Assembly (NCBI GenBank): GCA_022361095.1
Contig: JAKSBO010000843.1
Span: 1 to 7,394 of the forward strand
Length of the DNA stretch: 7,394 bases
Direction: 5' to 3'
Source of the DNA: Desulfobacterales bacterium
GTDB lineage: Bacteria > Desulfobacterota > Desulfobacteria > Desulfobacterales > Desulfobacteraceae
Shown here: piece by piece, positions 5,772 through 7,394 of the stretch
How the letters are laid out: each line of letters begins with the position of its first letter
Numbering within the stretch: position 1 is the first letter of the stretch
Position numbers and translations under genes: made by a program
The notes under the pieces: generated by a model
Seen by the model: only the letters and a program-made list of their open reading frames with translations
Databases searched by the model: none
Told to the model about the DNA's origin: nothing

Positions 5772-6986
5772 ATGGACGATACGAGATTCATGCACAAGGG
5801 TAGCCGCCGGTACTACCTGGCCAACCTGGCGCTTTTTCTGGCCGGGTTTGTCACCTTTGCAAGCCTTTATGATTTTCAGCCGCTCTTTCCCAACCTGGTC
5901 CGGGCATACGGTACCACCCCGGCCATGGCCAGTCTTTCGCTCTCCGTTGCCACCTTTTCCCTGGCCTTTACATTGCCGTTTTCAGGCGCCCTGTCCGATG
6001 CGGTGGGCCGGCGGCCATTGATCATCTTTGCCTCAATTCTGGCGCCGGTCCTGGCCTTTGGTGCTGCGGTCCACCATGCGTTTTCAGGCATGCTTTTGCT
6101 GCGTTTTGGACAGGGCATCATCCTGGCCGGTGTGCCTGCGGTGGCCATGGCCTATATTAACGAAGAGACCGAGCCGAATGCCCTGGGTTCAGCCATGGGG
6201 CTTTATATTGCGGGTAACGGCATGGGCGGGATGTCGGGCCGGATTCTGACCGCCTGGTTTACGGATCTTATGGGCTGGCGGTGGGCACTGGTAACCATGG
6301 CATTGCTCTGTTTTGTGTGTGGTCTGCTGGTCTGGGTATGCCTGCCGGTTTCGCGAAATTTCTCAGGCAAGCCCTTTAAGCCCGGGGCGCTGCTGGCATC
6401 CATGGCGGATCATCTAAAAAATCCGGGACTGCAAAGGTTGTATCTGATCGCCTTTTGCTGCATGGGAGGCTTTGTCACCCTTTACAACTACGTGACCTTC
6501 CGGCTGCTGGGCCGTGATTTCGGTCTGAGCCATACCCAGGTCGGTTTAATTTTTTTGGCCTATGCCTTTGGGGCGGTCAGCTCCACGGTGATGGGCAGCC
6601 TGGTAAATACCTGCGGGCGGCGGCGCATTCTGTGTTCGGCATTGGGGATTATGACCGCAGGCCTTGTACTGACGATGGGATCTTCTTTGTGGCTGGTGAT
6701 CATGGGGATTGTGTTGTTTACCACGGGGTTTTTCGGGGCCCATTCCGTGGCCTCGGCCTGGGTGGGTCGGCTTGCCGTACATTCCCATGCCCAGGCCTCG
6801 TCTTTGTATCTCTTTTTTTATTATATGGGGTCAAGCATCTCCGGCACCATCGGCGGCACCATTTATCACGGGTGGGCCTGGCCGGGGGTAGTGGCGCTGG
6901 TCCTGGTTCTTGTGGGCATCGCTTTTATTCTCTGCCTGGGAATTCGAACTGCATCTCACTGCCAAGCCCCGCCGTCCCCCCTTTAA
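5772..6986 (+). CDS. Major facilitator superfamily transporter (YnfM-like drug/metabolite exporter family)
   Basis: This 404-residue integral inner-membrane transporter has about 12 hydrophobic segments in two halves, separated by a hydrophilic stretch near residues 192-220. The loop between helices 2 and 3 carries motif A as GALSDAVGRR (72-81), and the second half repeats it as GSLVNTCGRRR (275-285). Gly-rich GIILAGVPAVA (115-125) and GNGMGGMSGR (148-157) fit helices 4 and 5 of proton-coupled antiporters. The N-terminal half (ANLALFLAGFVTFASLY, 17-33) resembles E. coli YnfM, which also lies divergent from a LysR-type gene. GGGAGGG at 5761-5767, four bases before the ATG, fixes the start. Export of a small metabolite or drug driven by the proton gradient is the expected role; the substrate cannot be read from sequence. 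Control by the divergent LysR protein is likely. The short C-terminal tail is normal. Confidence 0.92.
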   Translation: MDDTRFMHKGSRRYYLANLALFLAGFVTFASLYDFQPLFPNLVRAYGTTPAMASLSLSVATFSLAFTLPFSGALSDAVGRRPLIIFASILAPVLAFGAAVHHAFSGMLLLRFGQGIILAGVPAVAMAYINEETEPNALGSAMGLYIAGNGMGGMSGRILTAWFTDLMGWRWALVTMALLCFVCGLLVWVCLPVSRNFSGKPFKPGALLASMADHLKNPGLQRLYLIAFCCMGGFVTLYNYVTFRLLGRDFGLSHTQVGLIFLAYAFGAVSSTVMGSLVNTCGRRRILCSALGIMTAGLVLTMGSSLWLVIMGIVLFTTGFFGAHSVASAWVGRLAVHSHAQASSLYLFFYYMGSSISGTIGGTIYHGWAWPGVVALVLVLVGIAFILCLGIRTASHCQAPPSPL

Positions 6987-7040
6987 TCCATCGCTTAACC
7001 GGCCGGTTTGGTAAAGAACCGATCAAGGCAACCTGGCTTA

Positions 7041-7130
7041 ACGGCCATGGGCTGAACCAGCCTATCAGTATCCAGGTCAAGGCCACAATGAAAATTGTAA
7101 TATTTATACAGATTACACAGACTTTCATAT
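7041..7130 (+). repeat. 90-bp direct repeat, copy B (downstream of the MFS gene)
   Basis: This is the second copy of the block at 2521-2610, in the same orientation, ungapped, 64 of 90 positions identical. The 5' edge GCCATGGGCTGA and the 3' edge TTACACAGACTTTCATAT are exact. Internally it forms its own small hairpins, GGCTG-AAC-CAGCC (7050-7062) and ACAAT-GAAA-ATTGT (7085-7098), neither of which is preserved as such in copy A. Function unknown. Confidence 0.75.
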
Positions 7131-7197
7131 GAACTTAATTAGATAACGGTTAATCTTACTCTGATGCCGTTTATCGCAAAAAATCAACTTAAATTCG

Positions 7198-7227
7198 TTG
7201 ACAGTGACAAAACAAGTAAGTTATCTT
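7198..7227 (+). promoter_or_regulatory. Possible sigma-70 promoter reading into the terminal palindrome
   Basis: A perfect TTGACA (7198-7203) is followed after 18 bases by TATCTT (7222-7227), four of six to the -10 consensus. It would transcribe through the palindrome at 7264-7391 and on to whatever lies beyond the window. No gene starts in between. Confidence 0.35.
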
Positions 7228-7263
7228 AAAGGCGATTATCAGCGTTAATACTGCTAGTGTCTG

Positions 7264-7391
7264 AAAGAAAATCTGGAAATTTTGCCGATTACTTCGTTGG
7301 CCGCAAATTTTAATCCTCGAAATACTTGATGTATTCCTCCGGTTAAAATTAACGGCCGCCTTGTAGGCGACAGAATTTCCAGATTTTTTTT
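7264..7391 (+). repeat. Complete 128-base imperfect palindrome (ERIC-sized intergenic repeat)
   Basis: The outer arms AAAATCTGGAAATT (7268-7281) and AATTTCCAGATTTT (7374-7387) are perfect 14-bp complements, and pairing extends to 7264/7391 with one mismatch. An inner stem pairs 7299-7313 (GGCCGCAAATTTTAA) with 7343-7357 at 13 of 15 positions. An apical stem pairs around the loop TTGAT (7326-7330). Between the outer and inner stems the right arm holds its own hairpin, CGCC-TTGTA-GGCG (7357-7369), so a transcript would fold as a branched structure. A run of ten T (7384-7393) closes it. Its reverse complement matches 1-68. The size and build resemble ERIC or Correia-type repeats, but the sequence is not one I recognise. 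Confidence 0.8.
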
Positions 7392-7394
7392 TTC

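Larger units (their letters stand above)
6987..7394. other. 408-base region without a convincing gene
   Basis: After the MFS stop, no frame gives a protein with both a ribosome-binding site and recognisable motifs. The region contains a 12-base perfect palindrome AACCGGCCGGTT (6997-7008), repeat copy B (7041-7130), a possible promoter (7198-7227), and a long imperfect palindrome (7264-7391). The stretch 7131-7197 holds nothing I can identify. No clear intrinsic terminator for the MFS gene is visible. Confidence 0.6.

Noticed and set aside
7163..7228. 21-codon open frame starting MPFIAKNQLK
   Set aside because: There is no ribosome-binding site, the promoter-like TTGACA lies inside it, and the peptide has no recognisable features.
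7264..7391. Integron attC site or CRISPR repeat
   Set aside because: The GTTRRRY core-site pattern and its complement are not found at the ends, there is no cassette array, and no short regularly spaced repeats exist.

Overview
The window carries five intact protein genes, one decayed gene and several non-coding repeats. It reads like the chromosome of a Gram-negative anaerobe of the Desulfobacterota (Desulfobacter or Desulfobacula relatives). That placement is an inference from protein style, an exosortase-type (PEP-CTERM-like) surface protein, a YD-repeat gene remnant, and a GC-rich coding / AT-rich intergenic contrast. No rRNA, tRNA or marker gene confirms it.

Layout. Bases 1-68 are one half of a palindromic repeat cut by the window edge. 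Next comes a fold-type I PLP aminotransferase of the 2-aminoadipate/multi-substrate group (129-1307, +). It converges, with a 14-base gap, on nicotinate phosphoribosyltransferase pncB (1322-2485, -). pncB is divergent from nicotinamidase pncA (2665-3291, +), and a 90-bp repeat (copy A) lies between them. An accessory-looking stretch follows: a long hairpin (3417-3456), a minus-strand YD-repeat/Rhs remnant in three frames (3456-3826), a candidate sigma-54 promoter, and an AT-rich secreted protein with a PVPST + hydrophobic + RR tail (3999-4682, +). Then a LysR-type regulator (4774-5649, -) faces an MFS transporter (5772-6986, +) across an AT-rich palindrome. The last 408 bases hold no convincing gene. 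They contain repeat copy B, a possible promoter, and a complete 128-base imperfect palindrome (7264-7391) whose reverse complement matches the first 68 bases of the window.

How the genes work together. PncA (nicotinamide to nicotinate) and PncB (nicotinate to nicotinate mononucleotide) form the entry to the Preiss-Handler NAD salvage route. The LysR/MFS pair is a typical regulator-plus-exporter unit with unknown substrate. The aminotransferase has no evident functional link to its neighbours.

The most unusual content is non-coding: an ERIC-sized palindromic repeat at both window ends in inverted orientation, with a compensatory base-pair change in its apical stem, and a separate 90-bp direct repeat present twice. 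I found no convincing new multi-gene system.
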